A stretch of DNA of 64,000 bases from Thalassomonas viridans (GTDB lineage: Bacteria > Pseudomonadota > Gammaproteobacteria > Enterobacterales > Alteromonadaceae): contig NZ_CP059733.1 in assembly GCF_000948985.2 (NCBI RefSeq), positions 3,658,001-3,722,000 of the forward strand, written 5' to 3'. Positions 8,999 through 19,453 of this stretch are shown in pieces; the first letter of the stretch is position 1, and the number at the start of each line of letters is the position of its first letter. The notes beneath the pieces were generated by a model that was not told the origin of the DNA, searched no databases, and saw only the letters and a program-made list of their open reading frames with translations. The position numbers were made by a program, and so were the translations under genes.

Positions 8999-9211
8999 AT
9001 GGCTATTTCAATCAATGGTGTTCAAACACAATTAGCTGTTACCCCGGCCCAGCGTCAACAGCAAACAGAACGCGCCGCACAGGCACGCCAGGAACAAGAA
9101 GCAATACAGCAGCAAAGGCAACAAGAACAGGTACAGCAAAGGGAAAGAGAGGAAGAAAACCGTATTGCCGCACAGGAAAGAAATCAACGTACTATCGATG
9201 TAACCGTCTGA
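8999..9211 (+). CDS. Small Gln/Arg/Glu-rich protein of unknown function
   Basis: A 70-residue product starting MAISINGVQTQLAVTP, then a long stretch (residues about 15-60) of alternating Gln, Glu, Arg and Ala with no prolines or glycines, which should form one continuous highly charged helix or coiled coil. I recognise no family. The ATG at 8999 has GGGAG at a good distance; the frame could also begin at GTG 8987. A perfect 14-bp inverted repeat just downstream closes the unit, which supports a real gene. Function unknown. Confidence 0.6.
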   Translation: MAISINGVQTQLAVTPAQRQQQTERAAQARQEQEAIQQQRQQEQVQQREREEENRIAAQERNQRTIDVTV

Positions 9212-9231
9212 TACCTGACAAACTGGCCCAG

Positions 9232-9265
9232 GCAGAATACCGATAAACGAATATCGGTATTCTGC
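9232..9265. terminator. Long hairpin between convergent genes (probable bidirectional terminator)
   Basis: A perfect 14-bp inverted repeat (9232-9245 with 9252-9265) with the loop AACGAA lies between the small Gln-rich gene (plus) and the porin-like gene (minus). There is no long T-run, only TAACTCTTATT, so termination strength is uncertain. Confidence 0.6.
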
Positions 9266-9323
9266 TAACTCTTATTGCTTAGGCAACCACTAAAACCACC
9301 GGCAACAGCGGCCGGCAAAGCGA

Positions 9324-10256
9324 TTAAAAGGTTACAATAGCTTCAATCGCAAAGAGATCCGAGTCACCACCGGATAATAAGTTATTTTCCGTTTCAGAAT
9401 ATTCAAAGACGAGCAATAAATCCTCAGAAACCTTGTAAGAAGGTGAAATGGTCCATTTTTCAATGTCCGTGATTTCAAAATCGGCAGCATTCTCTACTTC
9501 CAGGGCGCTGGTTCTTAAGGTCAGGGCAATCCTCTCGGTAAATTCATAATTGGCCATCACCAGCCAGCCATCGCCTTCATAATCTTTGCCGCCCCAATCT
9601 TCCAAGTGGTTATATTCAGCCGCCAGCGTTAAGCCATGCTTGCTATAGCTGGCCCAAAGGTTGGTTAATGCCTGATCATAATTGGCAATTTCTTCTGTGG
9701 TATAACCTAAATGTATGGTTACATCCGGAATAGACTTCACCTGAATCGCAAGATCATAGGCATTATCATCTGTCTCTGTATCTTTGGAGTCCCAGGCACT
9801 GGCCACAATAGCCCCGTGAAAGGTAAAGTCATCATTGCTGTAGGTCACACTGGCGCCGTTCATCATGCCGGGATACACCAGGGTCGCCGAGGTGGAGAAC
9901 TGATATAAGTCAGGGGCATGAAAAGCTTCCCAGCCCTGGATACTCAGGAACTTACCGGCAACAATATTGAGGTTATTATTTACCTGGTAATTTAAGTGCG
10001 CCTGTTCCAGTTCAAAGTCTTCGTCACTGCTGCCGCGGACATGCGCCACCACACTTAAATTATCTTTTCCCTGGTATAAGAACCTTAATTCCAGCGCGTC
10101 CAGGGTAAAATCATCTTCCGTGGTGTCATCAACATCTTCAGAAACAAAAGAAGCATCCAGGTAGCCGGAAAATGAGATAGGATCATGCGTCGACGCTAGA
10201 CTCTGTGCTGAAATCAATGCCAGGCTTGATAAGGTTAAACACGTATATGCTCTCAT
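9324..10256 (-). CDS. Outer-membrane beta-barrel porin-like protein
   Basis: Predicted 310-residue outer-membrane protein. A signal peptide is visible (first 22 residues, ending SLAS). The rest consists of alternating polar/aromatic beta strands, is strongly acidic, and ends in a terminal Phe (IVTF), the signal for barrel assembly. Strand patterns such as ALELRFLYQGKDNLSVVAHV and HLNYQVNNNLNIVAGKF resemble porins of the OprP/BBP2 kind. Substrate unknown. The ribosome site (GGAGAGGA) is good. Four degenerate copies of a 17-bp repeat lie upstream (10307-10430), possibly controlling this gene. Confidence 0.75.
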   Translation of the reverse strand: MRAYTCLTLSSLALISAQSLASTHDPISFSGYLDASFVSEDVDDTTEDDFTLDALELRFLYQGKDNLSVVAHVRGSSDEDFELEQAHLNYQVNNNLNIVAGKFLSIQGWEAFHAPDLYQFSTSATLVYPGMMNGASVTYSNDDFTFHGAIVASAWDSKDTETDDNAYDLAIQVKSIPDVTIHLGYTTEEIANYDQALTNLWASYSKHGLTLAAEYNHLEDWGGKDYEGDGWLVMANYEFTERIALTLRTSALEVENAADFEITDIEKWTISPSYKVSEDLLLVFEYSETENNLLSGGDSDLFAIEAIVTF

Positions 10257-10306
10257 ATATTAAGTCCTCTCCAAAAATTACCTATTTAAGTTTTACCGTA
10301 TGATTA

Positions 10307-10430
10307 TTACGACTTACTGCAGGATAAGTTTTTCAGTATTTTTATAACGACTTACTACACGTGAAGTTACATCACTATTATTACGACATACTACAGGCTA
10401 GGATTTTCTTTACGACTTACTACAGGTTAA
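10307..10430 (-). repeat. Four degenerate direct repeats upstream of the porin-like gene
   Basis: The plus-strand motif TTACGACTTACTACAGG occurs at about 10307, 10345, 10381 and 10410, each copy with 1-4 changes; successive spacings are 38, 36 and 29 bp. Read in the gene's direction the motif is CCTGTAGTAAGTCGTAA. They may be sites for an unknown regulator. The rest of the 10257-10594 spacer holds no open frame I can support. Confidence 0.5.
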
Positions 10431-10594
10431 GCTTTAGTGCCTTGGCAATTTCTTTGGCACCTTAAGTTTTTCTCCTTTTATACAAACATAGTCCAAGATA
10501 GATATGATCACACCTTTATTCTCCTGAATATCAAGCATAATTATCCCGTTAAGCACAGCCCTGAGCCTTTTCTTTGAAACGCCCGGCAAGGGCT

Positions 10595-11893
10595 TTAAGT
10601 GGACACTCTTTTTCCTTTGATATGATATTCACCACCATTTTCACAGGTCTTGCCGGGATCTATCAGGGGATTAAAAACCACAGGCTCAACCAGGCTGGCT
10701 GACTCATCGAGAATATCAAACAGGCCGGACTCATTCACCCGCCCTATTCTCGGCCTGAGCGCAGTGTGCAGGTTATTGCCGTTCACCCTGACTTTACCTT
10801 CAGGTACATTAACTTCCATGCCTTTACAGGCATTCACCAGGGCGGCCGGTTCAACGCTTTTACTTATTTGCGCAGCCTTAACAAACATCAAAAAGCCGCT
10901 ATAGGCTGCCTGCATCACCCCTGAGGTCACCGCCGGTATGGGAAACTGTTTTTTATGCTTTTCAAGGAAGTTTTTAAACCTGGCGACAAAGGCTTTATTC
11001 CCGGCAGTATCTACCGTCTGGAAATACGTAAAAGAAGTATAATGACCGGCACAATTTTCAATGCCCGCGGATAACACTTCCGGCTCGGTCATAGAGTAAG
11101 ATAAAATCGGCATATTACTGCTGTTAAGTCCCTGTTTAGCATACTCCCGCATAAAGGCATCCCCGGAAGCTGCCACCACATTGGATAATACCCAGTCAGG
11201 TTTTTTCGCTTTAATATCTTTAATAATATCTGTATATCCGGCGGTTGTAGTTACATTTAAGTCGACATATTTTTCTCCCGCCACTTTACCGCCACTAGCA
11301 GATATCGCAAACTTTGCCACCTTATTGATGATACGGGGATAGATATAATTTGAACCGAGCAGATATACATTTGGCCCCGAGTGTTCGATCATCCAGGGCA
11401 CAGAATTATCCACCTGCTGATTGGGGCAGGAGCCGGTCATTATCATGTTAGCGGTACACTCCCGGCCTTCATAATAGGCAGGATAAAACAACAAACTATT
11501 GGCTTTTTGGATAATAGGCAATAAGGCTTCACGGCTGGCGGAGGTATAACAGGAATGAAAAATAGACACTCCGCTTTGTACCAGGGCTTTTGCCTGCCTG
11601 GCATAATTTCCCCAATTGCTGGCGGGATCCCTGAACACGGGTACGACTTTTTTGCCGTTAATGCCTCCTTTATTGTTCACCTCCTCGATCGCCATCAGCA
11701 AAACGGCGATAGGATAAGGTTCCGCTATCCCCATAAACCCGGCGGAAGAGAGCATTAAAGCGATACGGATTTCATCCGAAGACGGGGCCGACCGGGCAAA
11801 ACAAACAGAAAATGGCATTGCCAGTGCCAGGCCGGCAACTGAACTGTTACGGATAAACCTGCGACGGGTAATACTCACGGAAAGCCTCCCCAA
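10595..11893 (-). CDS. Urea/amide-type ABC substrate-binding protein, Tat signal
   Basis: A 432-residue periplasmic binding protein of the UrtA/AmiC kind (type I fold, Peripla_BP_5). The N-terminus contains SITRRRFIRNSSVAGLALA, a twin-arginine export signal, implying folding before export. Family marks are EIRIALMLSSAGFMG, EVNNKGGINGKKVVP and the YYEGRECTANMIMTGSCPNQ stretch, which matches the ligand-pocket region of UrtA and AmiC. No permease or ATPase genes are adjacent, so it is an orphan. It may serve a distant transporter or act as a sensor. Amide or urea ligands are a family-based guess. Confidence 0.85.
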   Translation of the reverse strand: MGRLSVSITRRRFIRNSSVAGLALAMPFSVCFARSAPSSDEIRIALMLSSAGFMGIAEPYPIAVLLMAIEEVNNKGGINGKKVVPVFRDPASNWGNYARQAKALVQSGVSIFHSCYTSASREALLPIIQKANSLLFYPAYYEGRECTANMIMTGSCPNQQVDNSVPWMIEHSGPNVYLLGSNYIYPRIINKVAKFAISASGGKVAGEKYVDLNVTTTAGYTDIIKDIKAKKPDWVLSNVVAASGDAFMREYAKQGLNSSNMPILSYSMTEPEVLSAGIENCAGHYTSFTYFQTVDTAGNKAFVARFKNFLEKHKKQFPIPAVTSGVMQAAYSGFLMFVKAAQISKSVEPAALVNACKGMEVNVPEGKVRVNGNNLHTALRPRIGRVNESGLFDILDESASLVEPVVFNPLIDPGKTCENGGEYHIKGKRVST

Positions 11894-12120
11894 ACGTCAA
11901 ATGAATGACTTTTCACGTGATTTTAGTGTAGATAGTCTTTTGAAAAAAACATAATCAAGCTTTTCTCTCCACATGCTTTTTCTCCAGAGGCCAACCGGCT
12001 GTCGATATCAATGGAAAAAATCGTGAAAATCACTAGCAAATTTTAATGTGTAGAAAAGCGCAATAAGGTGCCGGCCCGGAGTCAGGCCGGCGGAAAAATA
12101 GCGTTAGCCGAATTCAGGAG

Positions 12121-12603
12121 TTAGTGCTGGTGGCCGCCAACACCATGGGCATGGCCATGTTCAATTTCTTCGACAGTAGCTTCACGTACATCCACCACTT
12201 CCAAATCAAAGGTCAGTACCTTACCGGCAAGTGGCGGATTAATATCGACCGTCACCATAAACTTACCGACTTTAACAACCGTTACCTGGCGCTCCCCCTG
12301 CTCTGTCTGTACCAGGGCCGTCATACCCGGCTGCCACTTTTTGGCCCCCTGCAGGTGTTTAACCGGTACCCGCTGGATGGCGTCTTCCTGGCGTTCACCG
12401 TAAGCTTCCTCGGGTTGAAGGGTGACTGAGAATTTGTCACCGGCTTCTTTACCGGTTAATGCCTTCTCAACCCCTACCAGCATATTATTAAAACCATGCA
12501 GGTAAGCAAGCGGATCGCCGCCCGCTGAAGACTCAATTTCTTTGCCAGCTTCATCTTTAAGGGTGTAATGAAACCGGGCAACGGTTTTGTCTGCAATTTT
12601 CAT
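12121..12603 (-). CDS. slyD: FKBP-type peptidyl-prolyl isomerase SlyD-like, His-rich tail
   Basis: Cytoplasmic prolyl isomerase and chaperone; in E. coli SlyD also supplies nickel to hydrogenase. Length 160 residues. The FKBP part is split by an insert-in-flap domain, and GFNNMLVGVEKALTGKEAGD is the family signature. The C-terminal tail EIEHGHAHGVGGHQH has five histidines, a shorter metal-binding tail than in E. coli. Two ATGs are possible. The second (12603, MKIADKTV) is preferred because GGA then lies about 6 nt upstream, whereas it abuts the first. Confidence 0.92.
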   Translation of the reverse strand: MKIADKTVARFHYTLKDEAGKEIESSAGGDPLAYLHGFNNMLVGVEKALTGKEAGDKFSVTLQPEEAYGERQEDAIQRVPVKHLQGAKKWQPGMTALVQTEQGERQVTVVKVGKFMVTVDINPPLAGKVLTFDLEVVDVREATVEEIEHGHAHGVGGHQH

Positions 12604-12711
12604 AACCATTCCAAAATGTGCTTTTTGTTAATTTGGCGGCGAGTGTAGCAAAAACCCCATAAAACCCCTAATGTTTTATCCCGGATAACCAAAGGTTAAA
12701 AACAAATCACA

Positions 12712-13599
12712 TCAGGCCCAAAGTAATAAGATCACCACGCTGACAAGCACCAGCAACATGCCGGCATATTCGGCTAAGGCAACCTTTTCTTTAAATAACC
12801 GGTAGGTAAGCACTAAAGTAAAAAAGAACTCCACCTGCCCCAGGGCTTTGACATAAGCGGCATTTTGCATACTGGCGCCGGTAAACCAGCCGATAGAGCC
12901 CAACACGCTAGTAATGCCGACAAACAGGCATAAACGCCAGTGTTTAAGCATCAGGGGGAGCTGGGCCTTGTCCTGCACCCCCAGATACGCCAGGGAGAGT
13001 ATTGATTGCACCGTGATCATAAACACCAGGGTCAGTGCCGCACTCACCATTAAATCGGTTGCCAGTGCCAGGCTCGACTGACGGATCAATAAGGTCGTGA
13101 TCGCCAGCGCCAGTCCGGAAGCCAGACCTAAACCTGCCCCCGGGTTTTGCCACAACTCCCTGATAGAGAACCTGACCTTAGATAAAACCAGCACACCGAG
13201 TACCCCCAGGATCACCGAAAACCAGCCCCAGAGGCTCAAGGGTGCGGCAAAGAATAATGCGCCAAGCAGCGCCACCTGAATCGCCTCGGTTTTTGATAAA
13301 CTGGTGGCAACGGCAAAATTCCGGTATTTAAATGCCGCCACCAGAAAGACAGTCCCCAAAATCTGTGTCACGCAGGCAATACTCGCATATTGTAAGAACG
13401 CCTGATTCAGCTCAGGCAACGCTGTTTGCCGGTATTCCAGCAACACAAACAAATACAGCCAGGCAAAAGGCAAGGCATAAAGATAACGCACGCCGGTTGT
13501 CGCCATGGCATTTAAGTGTCCTGACAACTGCTTCTGTCCCGCGGTGCGTACCGCCTGCATCAGGGCTGCAAGTAAAGTGAAATAAATCCAGGTCTGCAA
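12712..13599 (-). CDS. EamA/DMT family transporter
   Basis: Inner-membrane protein of 295 residues with ten hydrophobic segments in two five-helix halves, the layout of EamA drug/metabolite transporters. The second half carries the typical LGQVEFFFTLVLTYRLFKEK region near the end (KALGQVEFFFT). Substrate unknown. It stands alone between slyD and sbcC on the minus strand, with a spacer of about 90 bp on either side. Confidence 0.85.
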   Translation of the reverse strand: MQTWIYFTLLAALMQAVRTAGQKQLSGHLNAMATTGVRYLYALPFAWLYLFVLLEYRQTALPELNQAFLQYASIACVTQILGTVFLVAAFKYRNFAVATSLSKTEAIQVALLGALFFAAPLSLWGWFSVILGVLGVLVLSKVRFSIRELWQNPGAGLGLASGLALAITTLLIRQSSLALATDLMVSAALTLVFMITVQSILSLAYLGVQDKAQLPLMLKHWRLCLFVGITSVLGSIGWFTGASMQNAAYVKALGQVEFFFTLVLTYRLFKEKVALAEYAGMLLVLVSVVILLLWA

Positions 13600-13686
13600 T
13601 TACACCTCCTTAAAAACAACCGGCTGCCGCCCTTCTCCCGCGGGACAAACGGCACAAAATTTACTCCCCCGCACAGTCAGGAAAAA

Positions 13687-16600
13687 TCAATACTCTGGGG
13701 CATATTTAAACTGACTTTGCAGTTCACTTACCCCCAGTCCATTGAATTTTTTGACTTTAATCTGTACAGGAATCCGCTCCTTTAAAGTTTCCACATGGCT
13801 GATCACTCCGATCATTTTTCCGCCGGCATTGAGGTTATCCAGGGCGTCCAGGGCTATTTCCAGGGTGTCGTTATCTAAAGTGCCAAAGCCTTCATCCAGA
13901 AACAGGGAATCGATACTGGTCTTGCTGCTCACCAAATCGGATAACGCCAGCGCCAGCGCCAGACTCACCAAAAAGCTTTCCCCGCCGGAGAGGGTTTTGG
14001 TATCCCGGACGCTGTCTCCCTGCCAGGTATCCAGCACCTCCAGCGTCAGGGCATCACTTTGCCGACATTGCAGCTGATAGCGGCCGTGTAAACGCTCCAA
14101 TTGCAAGTTCGCCAGATAAACCAGGTGGGCCAGGGTTAACCCCTGGGCGAAACGCCTGAATTTTGCCCCGTCAGCAGAGCCTATCATGGCATTAAGGCAG
14201 GACAGATCTTCCAGTTGTTCTTGTTTTTGGGTAATTTGCTGTAAAATTTCGGCCTGTTGCTCACGCAGCTGCCGATCATGGGCAAGTTTCTGGTTAAGCT
14301 CTCCCTGCTGTTGCTGTAACAGCTTAAGCTCCTGTTGCAGACTATCAAGCAGCTGTGTTAACCCGCCCGGGTTATCTGCCTCTGCCGCCATCTCAGGTTT
14401 AGCCTCAAGCAGGGCTTCACTCTCCTGCTCTGCCCGACTCACCAGGGCCTTCGCCCGCTGCATTTCTTCATTAATTTGCTGTTGTAGCCGGGTCAGCTCC
14501 AGACGTTTTTCCTGTGGTAACAAGGCGGCGATGAAATCACTTTCCTGTTCAAACCGGCTATCGGCCAAAAGAGACTGCCATTGCTCCTGCAGGCTTGCCA
14601 GCTGCTCCCTTCCCTGTTGTAACTGTTGCCGGCTCATCTGCAGCTGTCCCTGCAATAACTTCACCTGTTCAAGGGCATCGGCCCTGTCCTGTTGATGGCC
14701 GAGTAACTGCTGTTCAAGCCTTTTGCGCTGCTCCTGGATATCGCCCCTGACAGCGGCTACCTGCTGCTCGCCAAACAAGGTTTGTCTTTGCGCCAGTTTT
14801 TGTTCAAGCGCCTGCTGGTATTGAGCCTGTAAATCTTGCGCCTGTTGCAGCTCCTGGCTTAAATGGCGCACCTGCTCTTCCTGTACCGCCAGATTTTGCT
14901 GGTGTTTCCCCAGCAGCTCTTTTTGCTCGCCTTGCCTGGCAACGGCATCCTGATAACTTTGCACCTTAGCCACTTGTTGCTGCCACCAGCCGTCAAAGGC
15001 TTCCGGTGCCGGATAATCCAGGTTAAAGCTGTTAAGCTCGCCGGTTAACTGTTGCGTGATTTCCTCCAGCGCCGTCTGCTGCAACAGGTATTGCTCTTTC
15101 ATCCGGGTAAGCGCACTCTGCTCAAACTCCAGCTTGCTGGCTGACAAATCAAGCTGGCCCTGCAGTGCCATCACCTGTTTGTCCAGCTCAGTCAGCTCTT
15201 GCTGCTGGCAGTTTACTTGCTGCTCAAGCTGTTGCAGCTGCCGGCTTTGTGCCGTCAGCAACTCAAGTCTTGACTCATTGGCTGACAGCGCCTGTTCGAT
15301 ATCCTCAAGCTGGGCCAACGGATAGGAAAGCTGCAGCACATCCTGGTGTTGCTGCCAGCCAAGCAATAACGCTTCCTGCTCCCTGTAGTTGAGGTTAAGC
15401 CCTTCAAGCAAGGCATCATAACGCCCCTGTAGCATGCTGCACTGGCTACTCAGCCCCTGCCCCTGCTTTTCAATGTCCTTAAGCAGGGCTTTTTGCTGCT
15501 CCAGCCTTTGCTGGTACTCATTACTGTCCGCCTCTGTATATTCGGCCACGGCGGGATGCTCCTTCGAACCACATAAAGGGCAGGCATGTCCCGGCTGCAA
15601 GGCTTGCCTGTACTCGGACAGGGACATAATAGTCTGCTGCTGCGATACCAGGACTTCCAGATCCCGCAACTGTTGCTGCTCCCGGGAGAATTTCTGCCTT
15701 AACTGATCCCGCTCGGCGGTGATGCCGGATAATTCAGATGTGATCTCTTTGAGTTGCTTTTCCTGCTCCCCGGTTTGCTCCCTGAGCTGGGCAAAACGCC
15801 GGGCGTCTTGCAAGCCTTTGGCCGCCTGAACCTGCTGTGCCTGCAGCCGGGTTAATTCAGCTGCCAGCTGCTGCTCATCGAGTCCGGCTATTTGCTTTAA
15901 CTGTACCTGTTTGTCTTCATTAAGGGCCTGCATTTTCAGCTGGGCCTGTCGGTATAAGGCCCCGGCCTGTTCAATGCTTTTTTGCCTGTGCTCGTACTCG
16001 TTCCGGGCCTGCGCCAGCTGCTGCTCATGTTCGGCAATGCTTCCGGCCAGGAGATTCTGTTCGCCGCTTTGCTGGGCGATTTGGGTAAACCTAGCCTGCC
16101 ACAGGGGTAATTTCTCCGCCAGTCCGGGATAAAGGGCATATTGGTCAATAAAGGCGGTATTTTTTTCATAATCCCCCAGCACAGCACCGTGCTGCCCCCG
16201 GGTTTCCGATACCTGCTGCTGTGCCGCCTCCAGCTTTTCTTTTGCCTGTACCAGCACTTGCTGCTGCCGGCTCACCTGCTCCTGCTCTGTCGCTATCGCC
16301 TGATCCAGGGGGATTATGGTCTCGTGCATCAAGGTTTCACTGCGGGCAAAATCCTGCTCTTTTTCTGCCTGCTCTTGTGTCAGCTGCGCTAAATGAACCT
16401 CCAGGCTCTGGACTTTATCTTCAGCCGCCGTCAACTGCGCGCTGATGTTCTCGCTCGCCAGCCGGTTTTGCTCCTGTGCCTGTTCAAGGGCCTGCTTTTG
16501 CTCATAAGTACTGCGCAGCGCCTCGGCAGGCTCCGCCTTTTGCAGCTGTTCCAGCAAGTCCTGTGAACCGACTTCTTTTGCCTGGACCTCTGCCAGGGCA

Positions 16601-17385
16601 TCCCTGGCATTGGCCAGTTGCAAACAGCACTGCTGATATTGGTTTTGCCAGTTGAGGGCCTTTTGCGTGCTTGCCTGCTTTGCCTGTAACTGTTTTTCCC
16701 TGTGCCCGTTCTCTGCTATCTCCCTGTCTATCTGTGCTAACTGCTCCGGCGCCAGTACCACCACTCCCTGGCTTTGCGCCTGTAAAAGCTTTAAGGCTTC
16801 ATTTTCATGTTTAAAGTCTTCAAATATTTTCTGTGAAATCAGGCCGTAAATTTCGGTGCCGGTAAGCTCTTCGAGCAACTCGGCCCTTTCATTGGCCGGC
16901 GCATTTAAAAAGGCGGCAAACTGCCCCTGGGATAACATCATCGACTTGGTAAAACGGCCAAAGTCCAGCCCGGTAATACCGGCAATTTCAGTGCGTACCT
17001 GGGACAGTTTCTCCGCCACTATGGTGCCGTCCAGCAATGCCAGTTCAGCCTTGGGGGATTGTAATTTTCCGTCCAGCTTGTTTTTGGCCCGGCGCTGGCT
17101 CCAAAAGGCACGATACCCCCGGCCTTTCACCTCAAACTCCACTTCCGCCAGGCAAGTGGCGGTATTACGCGTCATCAGCTGGTTTTGCTTATCCGACACC
17201 GTCAGTCTCGGCGTCTGGTGATACAGGGCCAGGCAAATGGCATCTAATATCGTAGTTTTACCGGCCCCTGTGGGACCGGTAATGGCAAAAACCCCGTTGC
17301 TGTCAAAAGGGGGGGTAGTAAAGTCAATCTTCCAGCTGCCCTTTAAGGCATTGATGTTTTCAAAACGCAGGCTGAGGATCTTCAT
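13687..17385 (-). CDS. sbcC: Exonuclease SbcCD, ATPase subunit SbcC
   Basis: SMC-like ATPase of the SbcCD (Mre11-Rad50 type) nuclease that opens hairpins and processes DNA ends. Length is 1232 residues, slightly above E. coli (1048). Walker A is [17 protein letters not shown] near residue 35. A very long Gln-rich coiled coil follows, with a zinc hook [12 protein letters not shown] near residue 600. The ABC signature is [20 protein letters not shown] and Walker B is [12 protein letters not shown] at the C-terminus. The start overlaps the sbcD stop by 4 nt (ATGA), indicating translational coupling. Low-complexity glutamine codons here generate many spurious open frames on the other strand. Confidence 0.96.
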   Translation of the reverse strand: MKILSLRFENINALKGSWKIDFTTPPFDSNGVFAITGPTGAGKTTILDAICLALYHQTPRLTVSDKQNQLMTRNTATCLAEVEFEVKGRGYRAFWSQRRAKNKLDGKLQSPKAELALLDGTIVAEKLSQVRTEIAGITGLDFGRFTKSMMLSQGQFAAFLNAPANERAELLEELTGTEIYGLISQKIFEDFKHENEALKLLQAQSQGVVVLAPEQLAQIDREIAENGHREKQLQAKQASTQKALNWQNQYQQCCLQLANARDALAEVQAKEVGSQDLLEQLQKAEPAEALRSTYEQKQALEQAQEQNRLASENISAQLTAAEDKVQSLEVHLAQLTQEQAEKEQDFARSETLMHETIIPLDQAIATEQEQVSRQQQVLVQAKEKLEAAQQQVSETRGQHGAVLGDYEKNTAFIDQYALYPGLAEKLPLWQARFTQIAQQSGEQNLLAGSIAEHEQQLAQARNEYEHRQKSIEQAGALYRQAQLKMQALNEDKQVQLKQIAGLDEQQLAAELTRLQAQQVQAAKGLQDARRFAQLREQTGEQEKQLKEITSELSGITAERDQLRQKFSREQQQLRDLEVLVSQQQTIMSLSEYRQALQPGHACPLCGSKEHPAVAEYTEADSNEYQQRLEQQKALLKDIEKQGQGLSSQCSMLQGRYDALLEGLNLNYREQEALLLGWQQHQDVLQLSYPLAQLEDIEQALSANESRLELLTAQSRQLQQLEQQVNCQQQELTELDKQVMALQGQLDLSASKLEFEQSALTRMKEQYLLQQTALEEITQQLTGELNSFNLDYPAPEAFDGWWQQQVAKVQSYQDAVARQGEQKELLGKHQQNLAVQEEQVRHLSQELQQAQDLQAQYQQALEQKLAQRQTLFGEQQVAAVRGDIQEQRKRLEQQLLGHQQDRADALEQVKLLQGQLQMSRQQLQQGREQLASLQEQWQSLLADSRFEQESDFIAALLPQEKRLELTRLQQQINEEMQRAKALVSRAEQESEALLEAKPEMAAEADNPGGLTQLLDSLQQELKLLQQQQGELNQKLAHDRQLREQQAEILQQITQKQEQLEDLSCLNAMIGSADGAKFRRFAQGLTLAHLVYLANLQLERLHGRYQLQCRQSDALTLEVLDTWQGDSVRDTKTLSGGESFLVSLALALALSDLVSSKTSIDSLFLDEGFGTLDNDTLEIALDALDNLNAGGKMIGVISHVETLKERIPVQIKVKKFNGLGVSELQSQFKYAPEY

Positions 17386-18644
17386 AAGCCCTGCTCCGTT
17401 TTCACCGACTCGGCCGTCTGTAAAAAAAGCGCCGTTAATCTTTGCTTACGGACAAGTTCTTCGTCTGTTTGCCAGTCTTCCTGTGCCAGACGGCTGGTAA
17501 AAACATCTGTCACCGATAACTCATCCAAAGTGATCTTGTCCCCGCCGGCGCTCAGGGACTGACGGCTTTTCTTACTGCGCCGGATCCTCAGCACTTCTAT
17601 CGGCAGGTCCTCAAGCAAAACGTCTATTTGTCCTTGCAGGTCCAGCAGATAATCGCCGCTGTTGATCTCTATATCCAGCCACAAGGTTTGCCCCGGCTGC
17701 AGCTCCTCGCCGTGCTCCGCCGCCAGCTGCCTGATTTCCTGCCCCAGGCTTTCCAATGACGTTTTCACCATAAACAAAGGCTGGAAACAGGGGATCTCCA
17801 GCGGTGTCACTTTATCCAGTACTCCGCCGTCAAAGTCTGCCAGCAATACCTGCTTGCCCTGCCCCGCCTCGTCAAAACTTAACGCCAAAGGAGAGCCGCT
17901 GTAACGGATATGCTCGGTTTTCGCCACCTTTTGTCCGCGGTGGATATGACCCAGGGCGATATAATCAGCCTCGGGAAATTCCCTGGCAGGAAAGGCTTCC
18001 AGGGTGCCGATATAGATATCTCGCACCGACTCACTAGCACTGACCCCCAGGGCGGTAAGATGGCCGGTGGCCATAATCGGCAGTTTCTCTTCCCTGCGCC
18101 CGTCTGCGGCCTCTGTCGCCAGCTGTTCGGCCCGGCGGTACAGGCTGTGGTAATGCTTGCTAATGGCCTGTTGCAGTACCTGCTGCTTTTCCTGTGCGCT
18201 TTGCCCGGCCCGGCTTTTAATGACATCTCTTGGCCGGATATAAGGAATGGCGCATACGACCAGGGCATCATCTCCTTGTTTATTTTTGACCACAAAAACT
18301 TGCTGGTTAAGGTCTTCGCTTACCGCCGGGATCACCCGGGTCGATAAATGCGCCAGCAATTGTTTCGACTCGCCGAGCATAGCCACAGAATCATGGTTAC
18401 CGGCTAAAATCAGCAACTGGCAACCGAGGCGATTTAACTGCACCACAAAATCAAAATACATTTCCCGGGCATAACTGGGGGGTGTGCCGGTATCAAAAAT
18501 ATCTCCGGCCACCACCACTAAATCCACAGAGAAAGTGCTGACCTGCTCCAGCAGCCAGGATAAAAAACCCTGGTGCTCAACGGCCCGGCTTTTGCCATAA
18601 AAATATTGTCCCAGATGCCAGTCTGAGGTATGAAGAATACGCAT
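17382..18644 (-). CDS. sbcD: Exonuclease SbcCD, nuclease subunit SbcD
   Basis: Mn2+-dependent nuclease partner of SbcC (Mre11-like). Length 420 residues. The metallophosphoesterase motifs appear in order: HTSDWHLGQ (residue about 5), [26 protein letters not shown] and ALGHIHRGQ. First gene of the sbcD-sbcC operon. The promoter should lie in the 294-bp spacer up to ybaK, but I cannot name it. Confidence 0.96.
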   Translation of the reverse strand: MRILHTSDWHLGQYFYGKSRAVEHQGFLSWLLEQVSTFSVDLVVVAGDIFDTGTPPSYAREMYFDFVVQLNRLGCQLLILAGNHDSVAMLGESKQLLAHLSTRVIPAVSEDLNQQVFVVKNKQGDDALVVCAIPYIRPRDVIKSRAGQSAQEKQQVLQQAISKHYHSLYRRAEQLATEAADGRREEKLPIMATGHLTALGVSASESVRDIYIGTLEAFPAREFPEADYIALGHIHRGQKVAKTEHIRYSGSPLALSFDEAGQGKQVLLADFDGGVLDKVTPLEIPCFQPLFMVKTSLESLGQEIRQLAAEHGEELQPGQTLWLDIEINSGDYLLDLQGQIDVLLEDLPIEVLRIRRSKKSRQSLSAGGDKITLDELSVTDVFTSRLAQEDWQTDEELVRKQRLTALFLQTAESVKTEQGL

Positions 18645-18938
18645 AAAAGTGAAAAGCCCTGTCTAAACTGCTATCCGTTATTCGCCCTTGTGTTGTCAGC
18701 GATAATAAAGCCCAAGAACAAAACGCTGATTCTACCCCAAGCCGGGACAAGACGCAGGAAAATTTAGCAATTTTCATTATTCTTCATTTTTATTCTGCCT
18801 TTACTACCAAAGCAGGCCCGCTATCGGTAAAGCCGTTGCAACTTTCACCGGAATAACACATAGTGATTACCGCAGCTAAAACCTAATAGCATTAGCTTTA
18901 CCTTAAAGTACGAATATCAACCTCTATCGGGAGTTGCC

Positions 18939-19442
18939 ATGACACCGGCAGTTAACAGCGCTAAAAAACATAAGATCGCCTTCTCCCTGCACCAGTATCA
19001 ACATGAAGCAAGTCCGGCTTCCTTTGGCGAGGAGGCGACAGAAAAGCTGGCGGTGGCGCCGGAGAAAATTTTTAAAACTCTGGTGGTCAGTACCCAGGAC
19101 AAGCAGTTGGCGGTGGCCATAGTGCCGGTATCGAGGCAATTAGACCTTAAAGCCATGGCCAAAGCGCTGCGCTGCAAAAAAGTCACCCTGGCTGACAAGG
19201 CGCAGGTAGAGAAAAGCACGGGTTATGTGCTGGGAGGCGTCAGCCCGCTCGGACAGAAAAAAAGCCTGTTCACCGTTATCGATAAAAGCAGTGAAGCCTT
19301 TGCCACGATTTTTATCAGCGGCGGCAAACGGGGTTTGGAAATAGAGCTTGCTCCCAAAGACCTCGCCAACCTGACCCGGGGCGTATTTTTCCCTATAGCA
19401 ACCGAAGATGAATCCCAAAACCCTGAATCCCAAAACCAATAA
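18939..19442 (+). CDS. ybaK: Cys-tRNA(Pro)/Cys-tRNA(Cys) deacylase YbaK
   Basis: Cytoplasmic trans-editing factor that hydrolyses mischarged Cys-tRNA(Pro). Length 167 residues; E. coli YbaK has 159. The fold is marked by [20 protein letters not shown] with the catalytic lysine in EKIFKTLV, then [10 protein letters not shown] and [18 protein letters not shown]. The C-terminus ends in a small imperfect repeat ([10 protein letters not shown]) coded by a direct repeat of about 12 bp, probably local slippage. mgsA follows 11 bp downstream, so the two probably form one transcript. Confidence 0.94.
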   Translation: MTPAVNSAKKHKIAFSLHQYQHEASPASFGEEATEKLAVAPEKIFKTLVVSTQDKQLAVAIVPVSRQLDLKAMAKALRCKKVTLADKAQVEKSTGYVLGGVSPLGQKKSLFTVIDKSSEAFATIFISGGKRGLEIELAPKDLANLTRGVFFPIATEDESQNPESQNQ

Positions 19443-19453
19443 GGAGCCGGGCC

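Noticed and set aside
10307..10430. CRISPR array
   Set aside because: Repeats are short and degenerate, spacing varies from 29 to 38 bp, only four units occur, and no cas genes are nearby.
14186..14695. Long plus-strand open frames opposite sbcC (for example 14186-14695 and 16856-17221)
   Set aside because: They mirror the Gln-rich coiled-coil codons of sbcC and give Cys/Ser-rich nonsense proteins without ribosome sites or family similarity.
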